Assembly (NCBI GenBank): GCA_965153455.1
Contig: OZ234501.1
Location: 3,906,001-3,970,000 of the forward strand
Source of the DNA: Sphagnum compactum
Lineage: Eukaryota; Bryophyta; Sphagnopsida; Sphagnales
Reading direction: 5' to 3'
DNA: 64,000 bases
In this document: piece after piece, positions 44,051 through 57,564 of the stretch
Layout of the letters: each line of letters opens with the position of its first letter
Numbering within the stretch: the stretch's first letter is position 1
Translations under genes and position numbers: made by a program
Notes under the pieces: generated by a model
The model's database searches: none
What the model was told of the DNA's origin: nothing
The model's input: the letters and a program-made list of their open reading frames with translations, nothing else

Positions 44051-46259
44051 ATGTATTCTAATATTGGTTTTCAAGGAAAAAAAGGTCAATGCCATGATGT
44101 TGGATTAAATTTAGTTTTCTGGTTCATGTGAAAAATCACAATATTTAAAATCATTCACAATTGATTGATGATCATAAGTTATTCCCAAAAATGCTATTCT
44201 TTGGGGGTTAATTTTTAGATCTTTAAATTATATACAAAAGAATTGTTTTCCTAATGATAATTATGAACACATTACTCTTAAGTCCATGCACAAACAACAA
44301 TTTTTTTTCATATATATATATTTTTCAATTTTTTGACACATCCAATATTTTTTGTTACTCGGTCAAACATGGTTTTGAAGTCAAACCACGTGCCTTAATC
44401 ATGTAGCCATGAGCCTCATGACATGATTACATGATTGAAACTTAGCAAAACTATCCAAGTCATGGATGTTACATTTTGGCATAATATGCATTCATATTGT
44501 TTGAGTGTAAAACGTGAACTTATCATCATTAATCCAACTTACATATTATTTGTATTCACACATATAATTAAATCAGGGTTTATTAATTGCTAACAATAGT
44601 CTATCATGACCAATGTTCATGATTGCTTTTGGAATTATCATTTTTTTTTCATTTGGTGCTAAAGCTCATGACCACAACATCTCATCATTTATTCATGCTC
44701 ACAATGTAACCTTTCATTAATCCTTTGCACTCGCTTTTTCATACAAGCTTTAACTTAATTTTTCATGTTCATTTTTTCATACAAGCTCTCATCTAATCCA
44801 TTGTTGCAATAATTTTGTAACATTGTCACAAGTCTTTCTTTGTGGTACATTAGCAAAGGTCTTTTTTCGTGGAACATTAGTAGTATCAACTTTTTCATTT
44901 TTGCTCGTTACATGCAACATCTTTTGCATTCCTTTGTTGTGGCATTATTTTTTTGTGGCAACATGGGTAATGTCTTCAAGTTCATTTCTTCATTGTTGTA
45001 TTTGTATAACAACATCCTTATGCACATGAATGCTTTATTGTTGCATCTTTATAATAATGTCCTTGCACACTTAAAATGATCTATTGTTACATCTTTGCAA
45101 TAATGTCTTTGAAAGTTCTATTGCAATGGTTTTTTTTTTTCACCTTTTTTTTCCATCTTCATTTCATTTGGTTTTGTCATTATGTTTATTTTCAATTGTG
45201 TGATCTTTTGGTTTGTTGTAACATATTATTACAAAGTTTGTTTTATTTGCAATGTTGTCATTTGCACCAATTTCATCATTTAAGCTCATCATCATACTTG
45301 TGCTTTGTCATCATAATCTTGCATTATGCTCAACTGCACGAAGCCACTAAAGATCACATTACTTGGGTGTTTTGCAAGCTAGAGTGTCCATTTTTGGACA
45401 TCACAATGTTGTTTTTTTGTACCCTTATGGATTACAATGTGTCTCATGTTAAGAAAATAATTACTTTGATAAAAAAGGATTTAGTCATATGATTATTATA
45501 TAGTTTATTGTGATATAAAAGTGGAATCATTTGAAACCAAAACTTTTACATCAAATGGGGGGACTTTTAATTGAAAACCAGTTGCATTGTCAGAATCCGT
45601 ATAGAAGTTGGAAATGGACTTACTATGATTAAGGTTTGTAATGAAAGAACCTAAATGGACTCTTCAAAAATTTGAACCTTGGTTTGCAATTCAAAATGAC
45701 ATCCTTTAAACCATTTTAACACAATATGAAAATTTGGTGAACTTTTCATGATAACAAAAATCAGTGAAAAAGGCAAAGTCCTTCAAATCATGATTTTTTG
45801 GAATCAAGATTTTTTTTTTCAAACATTGTAACTTAGCCTAAAATAAATAGTCATGTGTCATTATTTTTGGAAAAGATGAGTATTTTTTACAAAATCACAA
45901 GTTTAAATTTTTGGCCTGTAAGAAATACATTATGAAAATTGCTTTTAGGGACTCCAGAATGTAGACAAAATTGATCCACTCTAGCTTGTAAATACCCACT
46001 TCCACAATTTTTTGTAACCTTTAATCCAAGCATAAGAGATGTTGGTCATTAGTTATTTCCATCCAGGATCTTCATTCAATTATGGTGTTTATGTAAGTGA
46101 ATTGCAAAAGAATTCTTTTTGTGAAGACACAAATTATAATGTATGTTTGAAACAATGATAAATGCATTGATTTTCCATGGTTTGAAATTGTTTTAGATTT
46201 ATAGTTTACTTTCAAGTCAAAAGTTAGGAGATTGGGTTGAGGCTATGACATTTTCAATT
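44051..46259. other. No gene seen; T-rich tract
   Basis: ORFs of 68-138 codons at 44,823-45,492 translate a T-rich, slightly repetitive stretch into Phe/Leu/Cys-rich strings and overlap in two frames. That is the signature of low complexity, not of a membrane protein. The rest is AT-rich and empty. Confidence 0.45.
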
Positions 46260-47290
46260 CTTCATGACTCAATATGATGGATTGAAATTTTTTTGGGTTA
46301 GTAGGTCTTTTGTGAGGAAGTTGACAAAATGATTTGAACATAAAATGCAAGAAATAAATACAAGGTATAGGTGTACAATGCCAATGGGCATTAAGGTAGC
46401 ATTCTCATTATACAAGTTGGCACATGCTTCTAAATATTTGCAATGAAGTGAACTCTTTGTTATAAGAAAGTCCAATGTTCATTTAATTTTGTTTGAATTT
46501 GTACATGTGATGAATCATTTCTTCAAGAACCAAATTTGGTGGCCTCAAGGAGATAATGTATCAAATGTGATGGAAGGATTCAAGGAGTTATCAAGTTTAC
46601 CAAGAATCTAGGGGGCCATTGATGCATAATTCAAATCCATACATAGAAGCCAAAAGTTATGGCTTTTGTTGCATAAATATTGTTCCTTAAAATCCAAGGG
46701 TTATAGTATGCAACTAAAAGCCATTGTTGACCACAAGGAATTTTATTTGATGCCTTTGTGGGGTAGCCAAGGTTTATGAGTGATGCACAAGTCTTGTGGT
46801 TATCTTCAATTTATCAAAAGGCTACATGGGAGGACTTGTTTGGTGACCACAATTTTCATGAACGCATCAAACCATAAATAATCAAAGATAAGGGCTATCC
46901 ATTACTGCCATGGTTAATGGTGTTTCATAAGCAAACTAGAATTTGACCTTCCATTTTGGAGGCTTTGTACAATCGACAATTCAATCATGACAAAATCCTA
47001 GTTGAAAACAACTTTGGCATATTAAAAATAATTTCCAAAAGTTAACAATCGAGTCCAACTTGGATGTGCAAGTTCATGATGTGGTTGTTTGATGTTGTAT
47101 GTTGCACAAATATGATTTTCAACGAGAACACACTAACATCTATGAACTAGTGCAACAATCGGAGTTGAAAAATGTAATAGAAGTTAGAGGTGGGGTGACA
47201 TTGGCTAGACATGGTGATCATGATCAAGTAAATCAACTTGATGCAAATTTTATCTTGCAAGTTGTGTAATATTAAGGGTCAATCAACATG
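46260..47290 (+). pseudogene. PIF/Harbinger transposase relic
   Basis: Readable in shifting frames: FKELSSLPRI then GAIDA (46,575-46,626, the first-aspartate region of the DDE_4 domain), KAIVDHKEFYLMPLWG (DDE second block), KGYPLLPWLM (46,890-46,920, a hallmark of Harbinger transposases), ILVENNFGILKI (about 46,996-47,031, the terminal E in the place of VENAFG) and MMWLFDVVCC ahead of NMIF (the 'VCCILHNM' helix). Many stops and frameshifts make it non-functional. Terminal inverted repeats were not found. Confidence 0.8.
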
Positions 47291-47440
47291 TTGCAATACA
47301 ACAATATTTAAGGAATCATAGACCTTAGTATTGTAGGCATTAAATAAGTCAAACCTTCATTTCTTTAGAGTTTTTTAGTCAATTGACATGGTGTTGAACT
47401 AAATTGCAAGTGGAAACTTGAACTAAATTGCACGTTAAAA

Positions 47441-47830
47441 TCATAATTGAATTACAAGCCAAAATCTAAATTTTAAATGGTTGAAATCAAAAATCAGGGG
47501 AAGAAGGAGCAATTCCATATCTCTTGATAAGTTCATGAACCCTACAACTTTACCTTGACTATCTACATTTGCATTTTGAGCTTTAGGCATCTCTTGTGAT
47601 TGAATCACTTCATTCTCATCATGCATGTCTTGTGTTGGTGGTTTATAGGATCCATCTCCTTCAACATTCACAATATCTCTGATATGTGGAAGAATATGCA
47701 CTACCTTTTTTCTTTGAAAGGACTTAATCAAATCGTAATATTCTCTATTAATTTTTATAAATAAGTATGATAACCAATCCCTTTGTGATATTCTACAAGT
47801 TTTTTTTAGTTGAAGTTTAGAAAATTTCAC
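47441..47830 (-). pseudogene. Possible accessory ORF of the Harbinger element
   Basis: A 129-codon open frame converges on the transposase relic (SQRDWLSYLFIKINREYYDL, KVVHILPHIRDIVN, then an acidic, Gln-rich part). PIF/Harbinger elements encode a second, Myb-like DNA-binding protein, often in the opposite orientation, and position fits that. No tryptophan-spaced Myb/SANT repeat is visible, so this could be the C-terminal part of such a protein or an unrelated frame. Confidence 0.35.
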
Positions 47831-49600
47831 TTATTTTTGCACATGATGTCATTTCATGGAAATTGGTTTTGCATATTTTTTTGTGGTTCTTTTACAATTC
47901 TATCCCAACATTGCACATCAAGGACCATGCATGGTCTTGAATCAATGAACACTAATTAGATTTATTTTTTAAACGACTATGTTTACATCTAAAGCTATAG
48001 TCGTATTAGATCACATGACTATAGTCACTAGAGTCATGTCAAATGGCTTGCTTGAACAACTCAACATGATGTGGTGTCATGTCATGTCCAAAACAACTAT
48101 GTGTGATGTCCACATGGATTTACATTTAAAATAGAAAAGAAATAAGTTATTTATTTATTTAAAATGCTATATATTTATTTGAAATTTTTAATCTAATCAC
48201 ATCATTGGCCCTGTCAGTAGCCACATCATTAAAATATGTAGTCATGTTATAGTCATTTTTAGAACACATGTACTCGTGATATAATAATGTAGGACATTAG
48301 TTTAAAATGTCATAAAAAGGAACTGAATCCTCATCTCCACGGCCACAAACCAACTCCTTCACCACTCAACCAATATTTCAAACTATGATATATTATGTCA
48401 TCACATAAATATAAACATGTATATTTCAAATTTTACTCATTATCATATCATATGTTATTTAATTATATAATTTCACAATGAAATTAATTTCAGATTTTGA
48501 TTAAATATTAATAATTTATTTAGTTAACTATTTTAAATTTGATATTCAAATTTAACGTTCTAAAAATCTGATTTTGGTTATAAATTAAATATATTTTATA
48601 ATTTTATAATTCATAATTTAGAACAAAACTCTTATATATATTTCAAAAGTTCAAGTTTAATATCTTAAATTGTTATTTAGTTCATATATTCAAATTATTT
48701 TTTAATAATTTATTTTAATTTAAAAACTGGGCCATAAGTTAATTTTAAATTAAAATTAAGATTCTGAATTAAATTCAATCCATATTCTAATTCCATGATT
48801 CTATGAAAATTATAATTTTCAAAATTTCAGATGTGAACTACATCAATTTAAAATATTTATTTCAAAAATTTCATCGTGAAATTTTTTACCTATAAACATA
48901 CACATAAATATCACATGATTTAATTTTTAAACTGAATTTAATTATTGTTGATTAAACCTCATATATGGACTTGTATACTTCATGACTGGTTTATAGCCAT
49001 ATTTAGCTAAATCTTCCTCATGATGATTCACCACTATTTCTACATCTTTGTAGGGATGATTGCCATTTTGGCTACAAAACAAATTCCATTAAAAAACACC
49101 GGCATGCATGGAGAGTGGAGAGCCAGGTACACAAAAGCCCAGTTATTGTTTGGCTATGAAATTCACTTTTAAGAATATGGGAAAAAATGGCTTAAGGGGG
49201 GATTAGGGTAATCCATCTCCTGTGCAAGTGGGACAACTCTTTGCAACAATAATGTGTTTCAAATATGTTTACAGTGCATTCTGCTGTGCGTATATATATA
49301 TATATTCACCAGATATGGTAGTACCTTTACCATAAGTTGTTAAATTGTTTTCAACAATTTAATTTGCATATATATTCACCAATAATTAAATTGTTTTCAG
49401 TAAATGCTATTATTTTTCAAAAAATTAACTGTCCACAGTGCCAGAAGTTGTAGAAATTGTATTGTAATTTGTTGTCTATATAGTGCACGGTTATTTGATT
49501 TACTACAAGTGTATATGGCCAGGTCTTTGAAAGTGCGAAAAACTTAGCAAATTCTAATTGTAACTGTTAGAGTGAAAAACTGAAAAATAAATAAATATAT
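47831..49600. other. No gene seen
   Basis: Extremely AT-rich DNA with a TATA microsatellite at about 49,290-49,305. No ORF or repeat worth naming. Confidence 0.4.
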
Positions 49601-50050
49601 TCAATAAAGAAGATGAAGGGATGGTAAAGGTGCTACAGTAGACAGCAATAATATGCAAAACCTAGACAGGCCTTCTTGGCAACTTAGTTGTGCATTGTCT
49701 GCAAGCAGCTCCCTTGGCCTTCTCATGCCAAAGTGTTTTAAGTGTAGGGTAAGGAGTGAAAGGACAGAAAAGAGGCCCAGCACCAAGTGGGTGGCGAGGA
49801 GTGTGGGACCCAAATTCCAAGGACATCACCATTTGAGGTCCTTACCAGAGGCACCAAGCACATAAGGTTTCTCATTTTGTAGAACCTTACATGTAAAGTG
49901 CCATCCCCAATTGAGGCAGAAATTTTCTTCAGGGTAAGGCATCCTCCACAGACACTCAAAAAAATCTACCAATTCTTTATATCCCTCAGAAGGCCCTCTA
50001 CCATTTGAGGGTGGTAACCTCAAGGCATAGGCCCAAAAATTAGGGGAGGT
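49601..50050 (-). other. Unidentified block of higher coding character
   Basis: Locally GC-richer sequence. On the minus strand one frame reads RLPPSNGRGPSEGYKELVD then FFECLWRMPYPEENFCLNWG (49,870-50,030), and a second runs on with LGIWVPHSSPPTWCW and VLGLFSVLSLLTLHLKHFGM. This looks more protein-like than its surroundings but belongs to no family I know. It ends beside the 18-bp string shared with 38,160-38,177, so it may be part of a repeat rather than a gene. Confidence 0.25.
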
Positions 50051-50705
50051 GCTTTTAAAAACAAAGAAGAAAAGCCTTGGAGTGCTTTACATGTTCAAGA
50101 AAATAGGAAATAAAATAAATCAATATTCTTCACAAAAAAGTTTCCTTTGTGGGTCAAAGAAAATTGATCTTCTTATTTTTAAAAATTTAGAACACAACAA
50201 CAGACTTAACTGGCAAGCTATTAGCAATACTTTTTAAGTGAGACTGAGTGGCTGAGAACATGACAAGGCTTTCACTTGCTCACCAGTGAGTTTGGAGTTT
50301 GGACTCAAGTCAAGAAGACCTTTGTGGTGCCAAACAATGGTTGTACCACTAAGCCATCACCTTTTGTGGTGGAAGGAATCTGGTTTGGTTGGTTGGACTG
50401 ACAAACAAACACCCAAAGCGACTTGCTTGATTATTTTTATAAGTGAGAGAGTCACAAATTTGTCCAAGACCATGAGAGCACTTTTGCTGCTGAAGAAAAT
50501 GACATTCTTCCTACCTACAAGTTGGAACAAATTATGCGATGACCAAAAACTCACTGCATGGATTTTACAACAACACAAATAATCAATTTCCTCGCCCTCT
50601 CTTTCAGTAAAAGACAAAAAGTGATGACCAAAAACTGACACACTCCTGGGTCTTCTCTGAAACCATGGGATTCTCAAACTACCTTACCAAGGGTTTAACC
50701 ACAAT

Positions 50706-50860
50706 AGCTTAGGGTAACTCAATTGGTTAGGAGTTAGGGACTCATGGATCATAGTGGTCTTGCAAGTGGGTTGTATTCAATCCACACCTAGGTCATGCTA
50801 GATATGTTAGATTCTAAGATTATATGCTTATCTATATTATCACCCACCTAGCTACTATGT
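50706..50860 (+). mobile_element. tRNA-derived SINE-like unit
   Basis: The head has tRNA features: cttagggtaactcaattggt gives a box-A-like sequence and a D-arm pairing (aactc with gagtt), and gtgggttgtattcaatccac gives a T-arm pairing (gtgg with ccac) with a box-B-like 'ttcaatcc'. cttagg can pair with cctagg as an acceptor stem. The anticodon arm is expanded and there is no clean CCA-proximal end, so it is not a functional tRNA gene. The tail beyond 50,800 is AT-rich. Assignment as a SINE is inference. Confidence 0.4.
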
Positions 50861-51664
50861 ATGTACATAAAAGGGGTGAAGCATGGACTGAAGAGTCCTG
50901 GATAAAAACCCCAAAGGAAGGGATGGTTGGAACTTGGACAACCACATTGTTCTTGTTACGACAATGAGCCATGTTTTGGATGAGTGATGCATACCTTTCT
51001 TGTGACAGGAATATATCTATATATATGTATGTATGTATCTTGTGCAAAAAAATATTATTAGTGTGACACACGATGGGGTTGACAAGTTTCTGATCTGCCA
51101 CAAGAAATCAAAGGATATAATATAGATTCAGGCATCGGAATGAAAAAATCTTTGAACCTTTAAAGGACTGGTAGAGAGTTTTCTGAGTATCTGGAGGGCA
51201 TGTTATCAGTGGAATCTGCTGTCCCCAAATGGTGGGGTTAGTGTTGGTTGGGGGGGGGGGGGCGGAGAGCAGAGAGTGTTTGGAATGACTTGGAGATTCG
51301 TCTAGCTAAGAGAATTTTTTATGAGTAAGCTTTTGGTAAGTTTTTAAGGGGGAATGATGTTCAATTAGGTGTTCTTTTTTCCTCAAGGTGGCTGATTATA
51401 AATACCAAGGTTTTGACTATAGTGAAGGTGTAATAGGAGAAACTTCGAGTATCTACCTTTGAAGCATAGAGACTCCAACGTTAGAGGAGCACCTAGAAAT
51501 GAGCATATATCTCAAGATTCAAACCTCAACAAGGATCATGCATAATGCAACCTCAAAAACACACAATTGCATAATGTTCATAACCCTAAAACCACAAGCA
51601 TAGCTAAGAGCCTTAGACAAATCAAGCTCTCACCCAATATCAAAGATGTTTGTCACACCATTAT
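50861..51664. other. No gene seen; poly-G run
   Basis: Non-coding, with TATA/TGTA microsatellites at about 51,008-51,040 and a run of about 12 G starting near 51,250. Confidence 0.45.
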
Positions 51665-54053
51665 TCATATATATGAAAAATTGTGCAGCGTGAAAAGTTT
51701 TTGGTAGAATATTCTAACCACTATACACAAGTTGTTAGTGAATTGATTGCATAACTTGGATTTTTTGAACGCCAAAAAATTGAAACAATGCACATCTTCC
51801 ATACTCCCAAGGACTTGTACCATGGCAATTTCTAACAATTTGAAATATGCTAAAAAGAAATAAGAAAGCACTTTGATAATTAAAGGAATGTGCCAAAGTT
51901 GTGTGAAAAGATTCAAATTTGTAGGTTTAACCATGGCATCCAAAACATTGGATTTGATGGTTAGTTTGAACATGGATCGTTGAATGCCCACAAAAGTTAT
52001 TGAAAGCACATCATGCACCCAAACATCAATGCCCACCTTCTTGGGCTAGAAATAAATTGTTTTTATCACCTCCAAATGTTAATTGAAACATTCTTCTGCA
52101 TATGGATGGAGTTGATATTATGGGTAAAGTGCATCCAAACTATCCATAATCCCATGAATGAATAACCTACCTTGTAGTTTTGCAACAAGGCATTCAATGG
52201 CCCCTACCAAAGTTCAAACACAAACACCCACCCCCAGGAACAAAAAATTATCACACAACCACAATGCACATAAACAAGAAATGCAAGCAAGGGTTAAGAT
52301 TAATAAAATACCTACACAATCTGCCTCCACAAGTGCAATGGCTACAACATACAACTTTTGCATCCTAAATAATATTATGTTAATATACAATTTTATGTGT
52401 GTTGCCCATATATGTTGTCAATTCACATCAAATTATGTCAAATGTTGAATGCCGATGTTCAAATTTGTCACCCGATGCATGATAATCAATGTTTAGCATC
52501 CAATATGGATTTATAACCTTCAAAATCATCAAACTTGAACTTTGTGTTCATTTATAAAACATAGATCTTGCCTTGGAAAACTTTGGTTACTCTCACAAAA
52601 TCTTAGATGAACAAATCTATCAACTAGTTGAATATAATCAAATTGTGAACCTATTGCTGCAAAGGGGTATGGCAATAGACCCCAAAATAATTTTGATATC
52701 ATGGGGGAGATCAAATTTTGCCTTTGCCATGTCATTGTTGGTTTGATTAATGGTCATCTTCATCATCAATGTATTTTATTTAAACACAACACTTATCAAT
52801 GGGAATTAGGGACAACATAGAAATCCAACCCAAGAGGTCACATTCTTTAAGATCTTAACACCTTTTGTTTCCATTATCTTAACAAGCTTGAAAAAATCCT
52901 AATGCCATTTAAAGTTCATAAAAAAATTATTCTACAATGTTGAAAATATACCTTTGATTCTACTCTCCCTTGATTGCAACTATGATATTTTTTACACCAC
53001 AATATTGGTTTGGTGATCCATACAATGAACTTCCATGGAGTGGGGGGGGGCGTCCATGGGGGGCTGTTCGTTAGAAATTTGTTTTATAACCCTAACATGA
53101 TAATCCAAAATCCCCATTTACACCAAATGTCATTAGCTTCTTACAAATTAACTCTTTATATAAACCACCTTTGTTCATCAAAGCTTGCATAAACAAATGG
53201 GTCCAATTGTTAACACCTAATCTAGCCATCACGAGAGAAAAGCAAATTGGTATGTGCAACCAATTTTGCATCACATAAGCATGAACACGTATGTAGAGGG
53301 CCAAGGATTGAAAATATTTTATACAAGTTCACTAACAAGATATTGCATGTCTTAAGTATTCACTTCTTGTGTCTAAGCTTCAACAATTCCAAGATGTACA
53401 TGTAACAACACCAAATAACACAATCTTTTCAAATTGCTCCTTGATTTGGAAGTTTCCATTCAATGTGCATGTCACATGCAACATTGCCATTGCATGTTCA
53501 TAATACATATTCAATATTCATTATTCATAGAATTAAATGTTTGAATGTATAGACTTAATGGCATTGCTCATAGATTATACACAATGCAAATACACATTTC
53601 AAATGGGGTTTAGGCCTCTATGGTTTCCTCTTGCAAGCAAGATAATGAATGGCAAAAAGAACCTTAAGTGTGTTGCATTGAATTAACGAATGGCTTAGAT
53701 TGAAAGATACAAAGTGGAAAAATTTTATGGGTGTAAAGGGAGAAGATGGTGACATGGTCAGCTATGAAGGCAATATTTAGTGAATCAATATGACATAATC
53801 AATTTGAAGGTGACAAAGTACAACATGAAGTACCAATGCCAACAATGGCATCCATTGCCATGATAAGCTATAGGCAAATAATTATTTTTCCCCCTTTAAT
53901 TCCAAGCTTACAAGTGGTTGACCAAAAGCATTTAAGGAAATTCGACAATTTTTCACCCCCATAAAAAACCACTAGTTGGCGCATTTCAAAAACAAAATGT
54001 TCCCACAACCTTATTTTATTTTGTCCAATGATACCATATTCATTAAGTATCAT
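51665..54053 (-). pseudogene. hAT transposase relic, nearly full span
   Basis: Minus-strand order: a possible N-terminal zinc-finger-like region (53,868-54,053); KGGLYKELICKKLMTFGVNG (53,120-53,190), the block that precedes the catalytic core in DUF4371/ZNF862-like hAT transposases; KIMETKGVKILKNV (about 52,840-52,890); then LEIAMVQVLGSMEDVHCF and KSKLCNQFTNNL (51,715-51,830), the hAT C-terminal dimerisation domain. Frames shift and stops intervene throughout. It belongs to the same group as the relic at 11,795-12,384, which preserves the middle region. Confidence 0.75.
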
Positions 54054-54473
54054 GGAAAAAATGCCAAAAATTTACATAGGGAGGGGTAATGCCTTGCTCT
54101 TTGAACACTACCATACACTTTTTGAGCAAAATAAAGAAAAAATTCTTTAGATTATTATGTTGTGACACACATTGAACATCACCTTCTAATCCTTTTCATT
54201 TGAGCTCTATCCATAATCCTTGTACTCACATGAAAACAATGAGCAAGTATCTAATTTCAAACAAGATCATATGTGATATTTCATAACATATTGTTTCCAA
54301 GACCACTTTCATATAATTTTATAAATCCTTAATTACTTGATTTTGCAAAATTGTTCTTTTTGTGTGCTAAAAACACATTTTATATTAAAAGTGTTTTTGA
54401 AAAAGATTGGGTGCAGAAAAACAAAAAAGTTCTACCCAAAAAAAATTCATTGTTGTCAATTCATCACACATTG
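54054..54473. other. No gene seen
   Basis: AT-rich spacer between the hAT relic and a solo LTR. Nothing assignable. Confidence 0.4.
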
Positions 54474-55368
54474 TGTCACAACCTTAACCTTGGGCTCGCG
54501 ACCAAAGCAAGGGCTTGCAACGGTGCGGGTCAAGAAGGAAGCCCGGGAATCACATCTCGTGCTCCCAAGAGTGTAGGAGAGTGTGAGAAAATGACCTCTC
54601 ACACTCCCATGGAAGCTCCCACTTTGGGAGTTGGAGTCACGATGGACTCCCGAATTTTCAGAGAGCGATTGCAGGGGTCAAAACCCAATGGATTGAAGAG
54701 TTCTTTATATCATTGAGATTTTTTTGGAACGTAGATGTCTAAAAAAATGAGCTCGCATGACCCATTTGGACACTTCTAACACAAGTTATGGCCAAAAGAA
54801 AGGCCGGGAGTCAAATTGACAATTTGACTCTCGACCACTAAAAGTCAAAAAGCGTCCCGATTTCCTTGCGTTCAAGTGGCATGCGACATACCATTGGAAA
54901 GCTCTCAACGAGGGCTACAATGGGAGGTCTGCACGCAAAGTTATGGGACCCCAAAGTCGCAGGAGTCCTAGTTGTGGGAAATTCGGAACTCCCACTTGGG
55001 AGTCTCGGGACTAAATGTCATTTGGGTGCTAGTCCCATGGCTAAGCACAGAGTATACTATAAGGGGGAAGGTGGTGGCTTCCCCCAAGTTCAGGCTGTGG
55101 TGAGTCTTGTGGGTTTGAGTTTGCCCATTGCTCATCCTAGCACCAAAAGTGCTCCATTTATGCACTAACCAACTTATTGTTTGGTTTGTGCAGGTCCGTG
55201 TGAGTGATTGATTGCTTTTCATTCTTCCTAGTTTCATCCCAAAGCTATAGCATGCCCCTTTACCCCCAAAGTGTTGCGAGCCAGGGAACGTGCCCCAACT
55301 CCTTACTCTTCCGCTGTTTTCACCTCAGACTCACATTTGAGTCTATCAAGGAGCTTGGGATCGCGTCA
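54474..55368 (+). mobile_element. Solo LTR of a Ty3 chromovirus, sense
   Basis: 895 bp, TGTCACAACC...ATCGCGTCA, with the family's internal words ('ctcacactccca', 'gtggtggcttcccccaag', 'agctctca', 'ttggtttgtgcagg'). Flanks are cattg (54,469-54,473) and catta (55,369-55,373), a 5-bp target duplication with one change. No primer site, gag or pol follows, so it is solo. ORFs at 54,337-55,237 are LTR artefacts. Confidence 0.83.
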
Positions 55369-55373
55369 CATTA

Positions 55374-57564
55374 ACATAGAAAATATTGGAGAACATCATG
55401 TAAATTAACAAACATGTATAATGGGAACCTTGCCCTTTACAAAGGTCCCTAAGTCAATGAGTGTTACAAAATACATCTTTGCATTAGTTTTTTTTCATTT
55501 TTGTTTTGCATGGATAAGGCACTTTGTTCATTTCTTTGTTGACAGAAAGGGAAATTAAGTGTCAAAACCTTCCAACAAAGTTGCCAAACCAAAAAGATTG
55601 TATTCTTGTCTTAAGTAAAATCCACATTTTAGGGAACAAGAAAACAAGGTCATTAGGTGTGGTTTGATTTCAAACAATTATGCAATGTGTTGTGTTGCCT
55701 ACCAAACAATTCAAAGATTTGAAACCATTGAATCAACATTAGATGAACAAAATGGTCTAAATGTAAAAGTTAACATTGTGCTAAATTTCACAAGAATTGA
55801 ACCATGCATTTTTACACACATTAAATAGCCTTAACCATTGCCCTATCACAATAGTCTTTGAAAACTTAAAAAGACTTCACGTAGTTAAATTGTTGTGTCA
55901 AAACTTTGAAATTTTGAGAATGAGGTTTTAAAACCCCATTTTTTTAAAAAAACTGCTTTAAAAAATATTGCCAATGATTAGCTGTAGGTATGATATAACA
56001 TTTTATGTGATGTGAAAGTATTGTAAGGTTTTTCTTATGTGTTTTCCCTTTTTAGTTTCAATGCAAGGATTATTATTGTTTGCATAAGATCATAAGATTT
56101 TCATTTGTGATTTTGTCTTTGTTATGTTATTTGTGAAATAAACTTTGTATGATGTAATAGAACACTAAAAAGAGCATATTTACATGTGTGCATTCTTTTT
56201 TTCCCTTGATCTTACTAACCATATCAACAATATTCTATGCATATTTAGTGAATGCAACCAATAGATCTTATATCAAATGTGCTACATTGTGAATGTAAAT
56301 TATACATGCTACATAACATCAATCCAATTGTTTCTAGCTAGAGGGAAGGCTTGGGTTGAAGTTATAAAATTTGTGAAACTATATAAGTAAGTGTGCCAAA
56401 AACCAACTATGTGCTAGAGGCCAACTAGTAGGGTCATGAATTTTGACATAGTCTATTACTAGAATTAGCATTTATGTATAACTAAAGGGGATGATGTTGG
56501 TTATTGGTTCATAATAAACGGATAAATGGATTGAGCAATTAGTCGTTAATTGAATATTTTTGTACCAACATTATGGATAAAAGTTGTGGGGATTTATTTT
56601 TAATAAATATTGATTTTGGTAAACATAGACTTGACAGATATTAAATCATTAACCACTTTAAATGGATCAAAATTATGTCATATCATAATTAAATGCAATG
56701 GAAGTGTGAAATAAACTCTTAAGGAGTTGTTGGTATTAGGTTGTAAAGCTATTGATTATAAGTTTTACATTAAGGTGATTAAGTCATATGGGTTGAATAA
56801 AAGAATTTTAAGTGTATGATATTGGGGTATCTAAATCCTTTGAGAACAAGTAATTCGACAAATAAAATAAAAATTAATTAATGTTGTTCATGTGACATTA
56901 AGTGTTGAGGTTATAATTAACAAATAATGATAATACATAATATCGTTGATGGACATTTCAATATAAGTAAACATTATTTAAGCATCGTTACATTGGGATT
57001 TGAAAAAGGAGAATACAATGACTAGTTCATAATGTTGGAATTTTTTTCAATCCCAAATGAATATGTTATAGTGATATACCCTTTTGAGTCAATTACATAT
57101 AAAATTCATAAGTAATTACTAGTTTATAAACTTTTAAGTTAAAAATAACCAATAGACAATGCTACAAGATATTTATAAATATTTTTTTTCATAAGTTTAT
57201 TTTAAATTGTTTTCAAAAAAATTTGAATTGATTCTTATAAAAGTGAGAAGTGGCACATTTACCTTAGGTTTTAATTGTTGCGTGTTTGATAACTAAAGTA
57301 TACCCAAGATGACACACCCTAGGTTTGTCAAATGGTATTGATAGTAAATGATTTTGTTGATTTATAGTTTTATAATGGATTACACACTAAATTGGGCCAT
57401 GTTCCTTAACTCCAAACAAAAAAGAAGGCTTGGAAGTTCCAAGGTGGCACTAGGACTAGCTCATAGTTGAACTCATGGTGTTGTCAAACCAATAGAAAAA
57501 GGAATTTTGTGTAGTTTATAATCAAAACGGTGCACAAACAAGCCATGGACGTCATAAAGCTATC
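55374..57564. other. No gene seen
   Basis: AT-rich non-coding DNA without long ORFs or recognisable repeats. Confidence 0.45.

Noticed and set aside
44823-45492. Series of hydrophobic ORFs resembling membrane proteins
   Set aside because: They translate a T-rich low-complexity tract in two overlapping frames and share no motif.
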